A DNA stretch of 64,000 nucleotides, from contig NC_015435.1 in the NCBI RefSeq assembly GCF_000204925.1, forward strand, positions 186,001-250,000, in the 5' to 3' direction. The stretch is from Metallosphaera cuprina Ar-4 (GTDB lineage: Archaea; Thermoproteota; Thermoprotei_A; Sulfolobales; Sulfolobaceae). Below are positions 27,932 to 36,707 of the stretch, piece by piece (positions within the stretch are counted from its first letter, which is position 1; every line of letters starts with the position of its first letter). The notes under the pieces are model-generated. The model did not search any database and was not told where the DNA came from. It was given only the letters and a program-made list of their open reading frames with translations. Position numbers and translations under genes: made by a program.

Positions 27932-28140
27932 GTAGATCAAAGTCTACTCTATATGGGAGTACGACGTTAAGACCTAAGGGAACAAGGACAATTGAACGTC
28001 CTAGCGGAACGCGGAACTTAGGATGTACGAATCAACGTTCCTGAGAAACTTGATGATTTCTCCAATTTAACTTATAGAGGACAAGGGTTATAAGGCTCAA
28101 GAACTGGGTATGGACTCTATGCACCATACCTAGTTCGGAG
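27932..28140 (+). ncRNA. Candidate structured non-coding RNA, about 200 bases
   Basis: The stretch has no convincing reading frame but forms a series of hairpins: GTAGA/TCTAC (27932-27947), CCTAAG/CTTAGG (27973-28022) enclosing AGGAC/GTCCT and GCG/CGC, GAGAAA/TTTCTC (28043-28062), CTTATAG/TTATAAG (28071-28094) and a 13-bp stem GAACTGGGTATGG/CCATACCTAGTTC (28101-28136). The non-Watson-Crick positions in the last two stems are G.U on the plus strand, and would be A.C on the minus strand, so transcription is probably plus. A TATA element lies upstream. It lacks RNase P and SRP RNA hallmarks. An IS200/605-type palindromic remnant is an alternative. Confidence 0.5.
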
Positions 28141-28151
28141 ACAAATAAATA

Positions 28152-29135
28152 CTAAAGGATTCTCCTTTCTCTCCACTCTCTATCTAGAGATATCAGTCCT
28201 AGATAAAAATCATCAAATTCGTTTACTGGAGTTAATATTTCCAAGCTTTCAGCCAGATGGAGAAGGCCTGCCCCAACGACTCTGTTTTCCTTAATTAGGC
28301 CCAAAATTAGCCCTTCTAATGAGTCGAAGTTTAAGCACAGGGATCTAATTCCCTTTACCCTTTCACCAAAAGTAGGTGCTTCTCTTACCTTTGCTTCTTT
28401 AAAATATCGTAAATAAAGGTTTCGTCTTATAATATGTCTATCTGATTTCTTTTTTTGATTTACTGAAGGGGATGAGAGATAAATTACCCTATCTATATAT
28501 TCTCTCGGAATTAATTTGTTATTCCTATTGAAGACTATGATATAATCCGGGTCTAAATACTCAATCAACCTCCTCTTATGTACTAATCCATAATTGTTTA
28601 TCCAGCCATCCGTATCTATTACGACGTTTTTCTCGCTTTCCGTCAATTTAGTTGCCAGGATGATATGCCTCTTAGGATCACGTGATGGCGTAATGTCTCC
28701 GAAAAATTCCAATCTAGTAAACATTAGCGGGTTTTCAAAAAACAACTCTTTTCCTCTTATGGATGAAACGAAGGAGGGCAGAAACAGTGAAGATTGACCT
28801 ACGTCTAGGTCTACGTAAAGGAAATTATCTGTCATGTTATAAATTAATTTAGAGAGATAGCTTTTCCCAGAATCTTGGGCTCCAATTACAATCACTCTCC
28901 CTCCTGTCATTGCAACAATCTCACCTATGTTCTCCCATCCTAAGGCAGGTAAGTTAGTTACATAAGAACAATCGCTCTCTATCTCAGCTCCTCGCGCGCT
29001 AAAAATGGAAAAGGTTGTTTCTGAAGCGATAACATAAGTTTTCTTAGCTATACCTAAGATTTGGGCTTCTCCTTGGGTTACATTAAGGTTGCACGGTCCT
29101 CTTAGAACAACGTATCTACCAGGTTCCACTTTCAT
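28152..29135 (-). CDS. Clp1/Grc3-type polynucleotide 5'-kinase
   Basis: This 327-residue protein has the Clp1_P P-loop GAQDSGKSYLS (near 86-96), a Walker B-like FLYVDLDVGQSS and the lid region. The N-terminal beta-rich part (VEPGRYVVLRGPCNLNVTQGEAQILG) resembles Clp1. Archaeal members phosphorylate 5'-hydroxyl RNA and DNA ends. The start overlaps the next gene (ATGA), so it forms an operon with the RNase H-fold protein upstream. A role in tRNA or rRNA end processing is an inference. Confidence 0.85.
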   Translation of the reverse strand: MKVEPGRYVVLRGPCNLNVTQGEAQILGIAKKTYVIASETTFSIFSARGAEIESDCSYVTNLPALGWENIGEIVAMTGGRVIVIGAQDSGKSYLSKLIYNMTDNFLYVDLDVGQSSLFLPSFVSSIRGKELFFENPLMFTRLEFFGDITPSRDPKRHIILATKLTESEKNVVIDTDGWINNYGLVHKRRLIEYLDPDYIIVFNRNNKLIPREYIDRVIYLSSPSVNQKKKSDRHIIRRNLYLRYFKEAKVREAPTFGERVKGIRSLCLNFDSLEGLILGLIKENRVVGAGLLHLAESLEILTPVNEFDDFYLGLISLDREWRERRIL

Positions 29136-29695
29136 AATGTTGACCTTAAAGCTATCGCGTATGCTGCCCTCATATCTTTATCCTTTATTGAGATGTATGG
29201 GCTCTTGGAGTTAGTCCTGTTTTCATCAACTCCTTTAGCGTAAGGGAAGAACCTCTTTAAATAGTTATATACTTTCTTCCCTTCTTGATTTCCAATCCCA
29301 ATTCCAATATAAATCCTTCTATGAGGATAAGTACTAATTATCGACTCCAATAGTTCATGTGCCTTTTCTATATCAGTTTCCCGGGTTTCAACAAGTTGTC
29401 CATCAGCTAATGCAGCTACAGCAAGCCTGCCCTGATTGGTGTCTACACCAATTAACAGCTCATCAAAGGCCTCCTTACCCAACCATTTTAAATAAATTGA
29501 CGCCAATATCTTTGAGACATCTCTGTCACTAGATATATTCAACTTTTCATATTCGGGGTCTGAGATCGTCAAAGAATCTGAGGTGTCAGAAATCTGAACA
29601 CCTAATCTTTTGAGACGTGTGTAGAGTTCTGCGTAAAGTTTAGGATCGCTGATCCTAAGGAGAACCTTTTTATTTCTCACATGATAAATCATCAT
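29132..29695 (-). CDS. RNase H-fold-like protein of unknown function
   Basis: I do not know this 187-residue family. Its second half reads like an RNase H/RuvC-type fold: LLIGVDTNQGRLAVAAL (Asp85), a helix, RRIYIGIGIGN, then GVDENRTN (Asp157-Glu158) and a final helix KDKDMRAAYAIAL (Asp174), giving acidic residues where a RuvC/YqgF nuclease has them. The N-terminal 75 residues may be a separate domain. It is translationally coupled to the Clp1-type kinase. The start is ATG 29695 or 29692; a leaderless GTG at 29680 fits the TATA-like TTTATAT at 29704-29710 better. Confidence 0.6.
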   Translation of the reverse strand: MMIYHVRNKKVLLRISDPKLYAELYTRLKRLGVQISDTSDSLTISDPEYEKLNISSDRDVSKILASIYLKWLGKEAFDELLIGVDTNQGRLAVAALADGQLVETRETDIEKAHELLESIISTYPHRRIYIGIGIGNQEGKKVYNYLKRFFPYAKGVDENRTNSKSPYISIKDKDMRAAYAIALRSTL

Positions 29696-30223
29696 TTAGT
29701 GGGATATAAATATTCGTCATTAAGTGATTTCTTATTTGAAAAAGGCGATCTGATTTCGATCTTTGGAAGCTATGCTACTGGGAAGACCGCTATAGCCCTA
29801 CAAGTTTTGAAAGAAATGTCAGACGGTGTGTTCATATCGACAACCGGAGAGGGATATAAGAGTAGGGTGAGAGGCAAGTACAGCTCGTCATTTGTCGACG
29901 TTGCTAACACTTTTCAGCTATTCAACGCTGTTATTGAAGCAATTGAGAATTCGTCTAACTTAATCATTGTTGACTCAATAAACAGATTTTTTAAATTAGA
30001 GCGTAAATATAGGCAGCTGCTCATGACTTTGAACATGCTGAAATTGTCTAGAAGTAAGGTTCTGCTTACCTGGGAGATGTCTACAAACAACAAGGTAAGT
30101 GGGCACGCTGTTATGAGATACTACTCCGATGAAATTTTTAGAACAACAGGAAAATATATCATAGGAAATGGGAAAAAATGCGAATTTAAAATTTTAACTT
30201 ATGAGGTGAAGGGATGTTACTGA
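29681..30223 (+). CDS. RadA/RadB-like recombinase paralogue
   Basis: This 180-residue RecA-fold ATPase has the Walker [12 protein letters not shown] (near 29-39), the Walker [12 protein letters not shown] and a [14 protein letters not shown] segment. It lacks the N-terminal helix-hairpin-helix and the long C-terminal region of RadA, like the short Rad51 paralogues of Sulfolobus (aRadC type). Such paralogues help RadA in recombination. The start is uncertain (ATG 29681 or GTG 29699). It overlaps the divergent RNase H-fold gene by 15 bases and carS by 10. Confidence 0.8.
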   Translation: MINHHLVGYKYSSLSDFLFEKGDLISIFGSYATGKTAIALQVLKEMSDGVFISTTGEGYKSRVRGKYSSSFVDVANTFQLFNAVIEAIENSSNLIIVDSINRFFKLERKYRQLLMTLNMLKLSRSKVLLTWEMSTNNKVSGHAVMRYYSDEIFRTTGKYIIGNGKKCEFKILTYEVKGCY

Positions 30224-30711
30224 CTTATCTCCTTTTGGGCCTCTTATACTACCTACCGGCTTTCATTGCTAACGGGTCAGGTCCTTTGGTAAAAAATGGG
30301 CGACCAATCGATTTGGGGAAAATCTTCGTTGATGGAAGGAGAGTCTTAGGCGATGGTAAGACGTTCGAAGGGCTGCTCATATCTTTGACCTATGGTACGA
30401 CAGTTGGAGTAGCAATTTCGTTCTTTCTTGGATACAAATGGATAGTTGTATCTTTCATGGAATCCCTCGGTGCCATGTTAGGGGACATGGTAGGTGCGTT
30501 CATAAAGAGAAGACTTAACATTCCTCGTGGGGGTAGAGCGCCTCTTTTAGATCAAATAGATTTCGTCTTAGGTTCCACAGCTTTAGGAGTTGTATCTGGT
30601 CTCTCTATAAGTTTAACCCAGTTTCTTTTTGTTATAGCTGTTGCTATAGTAGCTCACGTTCTGACAAATAGGGCAGCATTTCGATTAAGAATAAAAAGCG
30701 TTCCGTGGTAA
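30214..30711 (+). CDS. carS: CDP-archaeol synthase
   Basis: This 165-residue membrane enzyme transfers CMP from CTP to unsaturated archaetidic acid to make CDP-archaeol in ether-lipid synthesis. Family signatures are [22 protein letters not shown], the [14 protein letters not shown] motif (near 41-54) and [22 protein letters not shown]. About five membrane helices are predicted. It overlaps the upstream gene by ten bases and is followed eight bases later by the next one. Confidence 0.94.
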   Translation: MLLTYLLLGLLYYLPAFIANGSGPLVKNGRPIDLGKIFVDGRRVLGDGKTFEGLLISLTYGTTVGVAISFFLGYKWIVVSFMESLGAMLGDMVGAFIKRRLNIPRGGRAPLLDQIDFVLGSTALGVVSGLSISLTQFLFVIAVAIVAHVLTNRAAFRLRIKSVPW

Positions 30712-30718
30712 TGTAAAT

Positions 30719-31051
30719 ATGGTAAATCCGCAAAGGACACTGTCGCAGATCCTTGAGACATACGTAACTATAGTTTTGTTAGTAATATTAATAGTAGGTA
30801 TAGCAGGAGTTTTGGCAATTCCATATTACATCTCACCTATAACTTACTCACAGGGAGGACCCTCAAACGGCGGCTACTTAGTTCTAGGTATAATTTTAGT
30901 AGGAATGCTTCTCTCGGGAATATACCTCTTGGAAAGGAAGCAGGTAGAAATGGGCTCTTTCGTTATAATATTTGCAGTGCTAATACTATCTATCCTCGTT
31001 TGGGAACTCTACGGCGTCTCTGGTATAAATAACGTGATTCATAACATCTGA
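30719..31051 (+). CDS. Small membrane protein, three predicted helices
   Basis: The 110-residue product has hydrophobic segments at about 14-35, 48-66 and 76-97, with an extracytoplasmic-looking loop (SPITYSQGGPSNGGY). No family is recognised. It starts 7 bases after carS and may belong to its operon. Confidence 0.6.
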   Translation: MVNPQRTLSQILETYVTIVLLVILIVGIAGVLAIPYYISPITYSQGGPSNGGYLVLGIILVGMLLSGIYLLERKQVEMGSFVIIFAVLILSILVWELYGVSGINNVIHNI

Positions 31052-31111
31052 TCCTTAATGCAGCTTAAGGAATGGAAAGTTATTTTAAGTAAAATCGTAT
31101 GTGAGTTTATT

Positions 31112-31330
31112 ATGGAGCCATTAAAGGTTAAGCTCTCCTCTGGTAAGGAGATTGTAATAGATGAGAATGTAATTACAGTTTTAAATAAATATGCAAGAAC
31201 TTTATTAACCCTCGAAGGGGTTGCAAAGGAGATAAATCTATCGGGCTGGGAAGAAGCTTACGACCTGATAAAGTCCGTTCCCTCGTGGGTGCTCTGGACG
31301 CCTTTAGAGATGCAAAAAAGATCTGGATAG
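31112..31330 (+). CDS. Small acidic protein of unknown function
   Basis: The product is 72 residues (MEPLKVKLSSGKEIVIDENVITV...), soluble, with one Trp-rich C-terminal segment. I chose ATG 31112 because TTATTTTAAG (31080-31089) is about 27 bases upstream, a leaderless arrangement. A 31058 start would add 18 residues with no family support. Function unknown. Confidence 0.55.
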   Translation: MEPLKVKLSSGKEIVIDENVITVLNKYARTLLTLEGVAKEINLSGWEEAYDLIKSVPSWVLWTPLEMQKRSG

Positions 31331-31441
31331 AGATTCTCTAGACCCTAATGTAATGATGTAGAAGTATCAAGTTTTCTTCCTTTAATATAACAAATAAATG
31401 AACTTATATAAAAATCGAGCAATATATAGTAAGCTTCCTAA

Positions 31442-33502
31442 TTAGGATACTTTCTTAAAGCACTCCGGAGAAACCTCATAAATCAATCCGCTTCTTTTCA
31501 TATCCAAGACGATCTTTTCCGCACTAGATTTTTCTATTCCCTCTCTCTCCGACTCCTTAATTATATCTTTTAGCTTACCACAGCCTCTATCTGAAGAAAG
31601 TTGATCTATGATCTCAATTATTTTCACCATCTTCTCTCTAGCACTTTTAGGCTTCCCGGTCATAATAGTATCAATATCTAAGGTACCCGATTCCACATCT
31701 ATTCCCACTTTCTCAAGGAATATTCTCATGATGTTAATCGCTCTCTCCGCATCTTCCCTAGTCGCCTCTTCACGGAGCGCCATCCTGGCGTAAGCCTCAG
31801 TTATCCTGATTAAAGCTTCCAACTGTCTAGGAGTTATTAATATGGGAGTGCTAGGGTTTTCGCTACTTTTCCTCCTCATCTCCACGTAAAAATCTGCCAG
31901 TAGCTGTTTAGCTTCGTCGTTCAGTCTAGGGTTGATAAACTTCCTTGCGTAAGCTATGTATTTTTTCATATCATCAACAGTTATAAAATTTCTAGCCTGT
32001 TTGCCGCTATGCATGTCCAATATGTGACCTGCTAGATTTTGATCCTCTATACCGGGTTTATCTATAAGGATGAAAATCAAATCGAACCTAGACAGTATAG
32101 TTGGAGGCAGGTCGATGTTTTCAGCTACAGCCCTCTCTTGAATATATCTTCCAAACTTTGGATTGCCCGCAGCTATAATAGTAGCTCTCGCATTAAGCTT
32201 TGCCAAAATGCCAGCTTTAGCTATAGAAACTGTCTGCTGTTCCATGGCCTCATGTATTGCAACTCTATCCTCATCCCTCATTTTGTCAATCTCATCAATG
32301 ACTGCAACTCCACCGTCGGCTAAAACTAGAGCCCCAGCTTCAAGATAGTAATCTCCGGTGTTTTTCTCTCTCACCACCGCCGCAGTAAGGCCTGCAGCTG
32401 TGGCTCCCTTCCCTGTAGTGTAAACGGATCTAGGTGATACCCTTGCTGCGAACTGCAGGATCTGTGACTTAGCAGTACCAGGATCTCCTACTATTAGAAC
32501 GTGTATGTCTCCCCTAGTCCTGGTTCCGTCTTCCATCGTTCTTTGAACCCCTCCGAAGAGGGCTAGAGAGATCGCCTCTTTGATCTCCCAATGATCGTAG
32601 ATCGAGGGGGCAATAGACGAAATTATTGCCTCTCTAATCCATGGATTCTTAGCTATCTCCAAGATCCTCTTTTTATCCTCTTCAGTAATCTCAACCTCAT
32701 CAAGAACCTTTTGAGAGATCTCTACGTTTAACACCTTGAGATAAATGTCAAATATAGATCTACTTCCTCTCCTAAGAAGGGAGTCTTGCTTTATCATCAG
32801 TATCCCTGTAAATCTAACTCTATCCCCAGGTCTGGCTGAGTCGACTAGATCGTCTTCGAACACCGCCTCTAGTTGACGTGGAATTTGACCCGCCGGCACC
32901 TCTTCTGGTCTCTCCTGTATTATAACCCTCTGCCAATCAACGAGCTCAGCTTTCTGAGGGATTATGTCGAACTGGCCCGGTTTTCCACATACAGGGCATA
33001 TAGAAGGCATCTTTATGGTCTCGTCCATTTCCTCGTTCTCAGGCCATCTGAACTCTTCATTGCATTCTGGGCTAACGTGTTTAAGAACTATCCTGTATGC
33101 CCTTTCCTTTAGCGGAGTTTGTTTTGTAAGAATTCCCTCTACAACTACCACCTTATTAATTTCTGAGCTCCTTATTTTTCTGAGCTCTATGAGTCTAGGA
33201 ACATTATTTAGACGGAGGTGAACTTTCTTTATCTCTTTTGTGAACTCACCGTCCTGCTCCTCAACTAGTTTAAGTATCCTGTCTTCTAATATTGGGATTA
33301 TTTCAAGAGGAGAGTTTATTATCTCAGAAGCTAACTTTTCATCATGCTGGTATAAATCACTGAAATCTACTACTAAGCTTCTCTTTCTGAAGGCTATTAT
33401 CTCGTTTACCTGCTTAATATATTTTAAACTGCCGTCTTTATCCTTAGCCTCTCTAAGGAACTCTTCGAATCGCTGTCCATAGTCAATTTGTTGAGTTTCC
33501 AT
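31442..33502 (-). CDS. mcm: Replicative helicase MCM
   Basis: This 686-residue homohexameric 3'-5' helicase drives the replication fork. The zinc ligands His-x4-Cys and Cys-x2-Cys are visible (KHVSPEC, ICPVCGKP). The AAA core has Walker A GDPGTAKSQ, the pre-sensor hairpin and arginine finger SRFD (LSRFDLIFIL). A C-terminal winged helix follows (ECFKKVS end). I chose ATG 33502 because METQQIDYGQ aligns with the start of known Sulfolobus MCM; the 33511 ATG adds three residues. It overlaps gins23 by 20 bases in the conserved gins23-mcm operon. Confidence 0.97.
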   Translation of the reverse strand: METQQIDYGQRFEEFLREAKDKDGSLKYIKQVNEIIAFRKRSLVVDFSDLYQHDEKLASEIINSPLEIIPILEDRILKLVEEQDGEFTKEIKKVHLRLNNVPRLIELRKIRSSEINKVVVVEGILTKQTPLKERAYRIVLKHVSPECNEEFRWPENEEMDETIKMPSICPVCGKPGQFDIIPQKAELVDWQRVIIQERPEEVPAGQIPRQLEAVFEDDLVDSARPGDRVRFTGILMIKQDSLLRRGSRSIFDIYLKVLNVEISQKVLDEVEITEEDKKRILEIAKNPWIREAIISSIAPSIYDHWEIKEAISLALFGGVQRTMEDGTRTRGDIHVLIVGDPGTAKSQILQFAARVSPRSVYTTGKGATAAGLTAAVVREKNTGDYYLEAGALVLADGGVAVIDEIDKMRDEDRVAIHEAMEQQTVSIAKAGILAKLNARATIIAAGNPKFGRYIQERAVAENIDLPPTILSRFDLIFILIDKPGIEDQNLAGHILDMHSGKQARNFITVDDMKKYIAYARKFINPRLNDEAKQLLADFYVEMRRKSSENPSTPILITPRQLEALIRITEAYARMALREEATREDAERAINIMRIFLEKVGIDVESGTLDIDTIMTGKPKSAREKMVKIIEIIDQLSSDRGCGKLKDIIKESEREGIEKSSAEKIVLDMKRSGLIYEVSPECFKKVS

Positions 33503-34025
33503 CGTTTTCACCAGTCAAGATAGAAAGAGATCTTCTCAAGTCTTGAAATACCAAATTTTCTTCTGGTGTCATTCTATTAATAAGGTTTTGGTCTGATATG
33601 TTTAAGCTGGCTAGCTGTACTATCTTTCTCAATCTTATTCTCGTTATTTCGTTTACCATATACGAAATTCTTTTAACGTTTTCTATATCCCTAGGATCAA
33701 TACTAGAGGAAAGCTTAACCAACGTGTTTCTAGTCCTGTTGTAAAAGTCCCAGGGAATTTGAACAAGAGACGCGGGCACGGTAAGGTTTTGCTTCTCTTG
33801 ATATAGATATTTACTGATCTCCTCCCTAGAAACCGTACTTTGGGTAACATAACCTTCCGACTCGAGGATATCAATGAGCCAAATAGGTAGCTCCTGTTGA
33901 TTTCCTTTAGTTAGCCTCACCTCTTCGAGACCCAAGTCTATTGAAAGAATATCGTCTAGTACCTCTACCTTTTTTTTTCTCGTTCTCATTAGTCTCTTGA
34001 GAGCTCTATACCTAACGTTAATCAA
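33483..34025 (-). CDS. gins23: GINS complex subunit Gins23
   Basis: The 180-residue protein fits crenarchaeal Gins23, which forms the GINS tetramer with Gins15 and binds MCM and primase at the fork. The order gins23-mcm is conserved in Sulfolobales, and the product length is typical. Characteristic are the all-helical second half (FYNRTRNTLVKLSSSIDPRDIENVKRISY) and the N-terminal small beta domain. It overlaps mcm by 20 bases. Confidence 0.86.
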   Translation of the reverse strand: MINVRYRALKRLMRTRKKKVEVLDDILSIDLGLEEVRLTKGNQQELPIWLIDILESEGYVTQSTVSREEISKYLYQEKQNLTVPASLVQIPWDFYNRTRNTLVKLSSSIDPRDIENVKRISYMVNEITRIRLRKIVQLASLNISDQNLINRMTPEENLVFQDLRRSLSILTGENDGNSTN

Positions 34026-34190
34026 GATTACACATCTAAACTCATTATCATGAATATCCTTTAAAATCCCATAGTTCCCTAAATTTAATGTATTAACTCC
34101 TAAAAAATAGGACCTGGCTTCACAAGAGAATTAATTTTAAACTTTAAAAGTAACATTATATTAAATAACGTTTTCTAGGGAAGATACACG

Positions 34191-34763
34191 ATGATAGGCC
34201 AAGGGGATTCTGGAGATCGGACTGACAGATTTGGAGACCCTAATGGGAGGGTAATAGGTTCTGAAACCAGAAAGCGTATCGCACTCATAGCCACTACTGC
34301 ACCTAATAAGGGGAGCAAATGTAGATTAGATCTGTTAAACAGGCTCATCCCTTGCGATCCTGATGTCCTTATAGAAGAGCCTATTAAGAACGTTTTACTG
34401 GTTCGCTCTAACTTGCCTAGTCTCTTATGCTACGGAGCTGTGATCTCGGCCCCTCCAGCGTGCGTAAGAAAGGTTTTTCCTGTAGATGCAGTAACTAAAT
34501 CGGAATATAAGGAGATTATGAAGGCCTCCGTTAAGATACTAGAGAACAAGGAAGGTAACCTCTATGTAGAGTGCATAAAAAGATCAGGCAATCTTGATTG
34601 CAGGACTATAGAGATAGCAATAGGTGGATTATTTAGTAAAAAATTGAAAATAGATTCTAAGAACTTTCATATAAAGCTCACAATAAATATTCTAGGAGAT
34701 ATTACAGCTTTATCTCTTCTTAAACCTGGGCAAGAAAAAGTTTCGGTTAGGTCTCTCAGTTAA
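34191..34763 (+). CDS. THUMP-like domain protein of unknown function
   Basis: The 190-residue protein ends in FSKKLKIDSKNFHIKLTINILGDITALSLL, reminiscent of the second half of a THUMP RNA-binding domain; I am not certain. The N-terminus (MIGQGDSGDRTDRFGDPN) is polar and unusual. It lies between gins23 (divergent) and orc1-2, 34 bases upstream of the latter, so it may be its operon partner. An AT-rich TATA region precedes it. Confidence 0.5.
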   Translation: MIGQGDSGDRTDRFGDPNGRVIGSETRKRIALIATTAPNKGSKCRLDLLNRLIPCDPDVLIEEPIKNVLLVRSNLPSLLCYGAVISAPPACVRKVFPVDAVTKSEYKEIMKASVKILENKEGNLYVECIKRSGNLDCRTIEIAIGGLFSKKLKIDSKNFHIKLTINILGDITALSLLKPGQEKVSVRSLS

Positions 34764-34796
34764 AATATTAAGTATAACCGCAAATTTAAGGATAAG

Positions 34797-36050
34797 GTGA
34801 AAGTTACGACAAAGCTTGAAGACATCATAGAGAGTAGCTTATCAGGTAGTACCATATTTAAGAGACAAGAGGTGTTGACACCCGAGCATATACCGAGCAG
34901 GCTTCCGCATAGAGAGGAAAAGATAAAGGAGCTTACAGTTATCTTCAGGGAACTAACTAACGATCCAAGTTCCACGTCCATTAGAGTTGTTGTATCAGGA
35001 CCTACAGGAACAGGTAAGACCGTAACCACGAAGACCTTTGGCAACCTATTCAAAAGCAAGCTTAAAGAAAGGGGAACAAAAATCGAATACATTCACATAA
35101 ATTGTCACAGGCAAAGAACATTGTATTTGCTGACCATGGAGCTCGCATCAAATCTTAAATTACCTATACCAGTTAGAGGTCTTTCAGCACAAGAGTCTTT
35201 TAGGATCATACACGATTATCTTGCGAAGAGAAACATACATGTAATCCTTACGTTAGACGAGTTTGATTATCTAATAAACACGTCCCCTCATGAAGATATC
35301 TATTTTCTAGTGAGGTTATATGATGAGCTTTCCTCAACTACTAGGCACATGAGTTATATTTTTATAATGAGAGACGAACAGAACGTTTCCACTTTAGATA
35401 GGAGTATAAAAGATCATATGATGCGAAATATAGTGAAGTTTGAACCTTATAAGGTTAGAGAGTTGAAGGACATATTAACGGACAGGGTGAGTGAAGCTTT
35501 TCAGCCCAACGTTGTTCCTGAGGAGACTGTAGACTACATCTCTAACGTATACGGTCATGATAAAGGTGGTAGCGGTAACGCTAGGTTGGCCATCGAAGTC
35601 TTAGAGATGGCAGGGAAGATAGCTGAGATTAAGAATTCTCCAGTGGTTCTCATGGATTACGCAAAAGAGGCGAATTCTAGGATAAACGCTGAGGCAGGAG
35701 AGATCCTAGAGGAGATATCTTACCTAGAACTACATCCTCTACTAATTCTCAAAGCTCTGATAAACCTTTATAACAGATTGAAGACCAGCTCCATCCAGAT
35801 AGGAAGACTTGAAAAAGAGTATAGAGACCTTTGCCAAGAACTAGGAGAGGAACCGAGAAGACACACTCAAGTTTACGAATACGTAAAGAGGATGAAGCTA
35901 ATGGGTATACTTGAAACTCAACAAAGCGGGAGAGGAATGAGGGGAAGAACCACGCTTATCTCATTTTCTGTTCCAATTTCTCAAGATTTGGAGAGTTTAA
36001 TCATAAAAAACCTGAGAATGAAGCTCGATAACAAAGAGGACTATGTATAA
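34797..36050 (+). CDS. orc1-2: Orc1/Cdc6 family protein, Orc1-2 type
   Basis: This 417-residue AAA protein has Walker A GPTGTGKT (68-75), Walker B LTLDEFD (151-157) and a C-terminal winged helix (HPLLILKALINLYNRL...). The neighbours gins23 and mcm place it as the orthologue of Sulfolobus Orc1-2 (Cdc6-2). In Saccharolobus islandicus that protein is reported to act as a transcriptional activator of the DNA damage response. No origin (ORB) motifs stand out nearby. The start is GTG with GGATAAG upstream. Confidence 0.82.
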   Translation: MKVTTKLEDIIESSLSGSTIFKRQEVLTPEHIPSRLPHREEKIKELTVIFRELTNDPSSTSIRVVVSGPTGTGKTVTTKTFGNLFKSKLKERGTKIEYIHINCHRQRTLYLLTMELASNLKLPIPVRGLSAQESFRIIHDYLAKRNIHVILTLDEFDYLINTSPHEDIYFLVRLYDELSSTTRHMSYIFIMRDEQNVSTLDRSIKDHMMRNIVKFEPYKVRELKDILTDRVSEAFQPNVVPEETVDYISNVYGHDKGGSGNARLAIEVLEMAGKIAEIKNSPVVLMDYAKEANSRINAEAGEILEEISYLELHPLLILKALINLYNRLKTSSIQIGRLEKEYRDLCQELGEEPRRHTQVYEYVKRMKLMGILETQQSGRGMRGRTTLISFSVPISQDLESLIIKNLRMKLDNKEDYV

Positions 36051-36263
36051 CCATGGATATTTATAACTTAAGCAAGAGATAAATTCCAATTATTACCCAA
36101 GAGTAATCAAAGCTTATGCTCAAAACTAGTAAAAAGGCTACAGATAATTCTAAACAAAAAGAAATTTTAAGTTATAAATCTCAAATGGAATTAAAACTGT
36201 AAAAGCTAACATAGAAGAAAAGATTATAATGTCGAGAGACTTTATAGATAAACTAGAGGATCC

Positions 36264-36707
36264 TTGACAGGTGCCACTATGATAGATATCTCCGAAAAGA
36301 GGGTAGTTTTTAGGGAAGCGACAGCTGAGGGATTTATAAACCTAAAACCTTCTACAATAAAGATGATAAGAGAGGGTAAAATTGAGAAAGGAGACGTAAT
36401 TACTGTAGCAAAGACCGCAGGAATACTAGCCGCCAAGAGAACTCCAGAGATCTTACCTTTATGTCATCCTATACCATTAGAGAAGGTAGAAATCGAGGTA
36501 AGCGTGGAGGATTCAGGTGTAAGAGTGAGAGCAACGGTTTTAGCCCATTATAAGACCGGAGTTGAAATGGAGGCCCTTACAGCAGTATCTGGAGCCATCT
36601 TAACTATATGGGACATGGTTAAAAAATATGAGAAAGATGAAAATGGACAGTATCCATCCACTAAAATTTCAGAGATAAAAGTTATAAATAAATTAAAAAC
36701 TATGTAG
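36264..36707 (+). CDS. moaC: Cyclic pyranopterin monophosphate synthase accessory protein MoaC
   Basis: MoaC works after MoaA in molybdopterin precursor Z (cPMP) formation. The 147-residue protein shows [20 protein letters not shown], the catalytic-region [12 protein letters not shown] and [13 protein letters not shown]. The start is TTG 36264, preceded by CTAGAGGATCC (a GAGG ribosome-binding site); ATG 36279 is the alternative. A 12-codon upstream frame from ATG 36229 ends in TGA overlapping the TTG. It converges on rfcL by 8 bases. Confidence 0.92.
   Translation: MTGATMIDISEKRVVFREATAEGFINLKPSTIKMIREGKIEKGDVITVAKTAGILAAKRTPEILPLCHPIPLEKVEIEVSVEDSGVRVRATVLAHYKTGVEMEALTAVSGAILTIWDMVKKYEKDENGQYPSTKISEIKVINKLKTM

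Noticed and set aside
28040-28056. CTGA-GAAACT-TGATGA, a D'-C' like motif in the candidate RNA
   Set aside because: No matching outer C and D boxes flank it, and both motifs form part of a hairpin (GAGAAA/TTTCTC).
34026-34796. Replication origin near orc1-2
   Set aside because: I saw no repeated ORB-like motif or long AT-rich unwinding element; in Sulfolobus orc1-2 is not adjacent to an origin.
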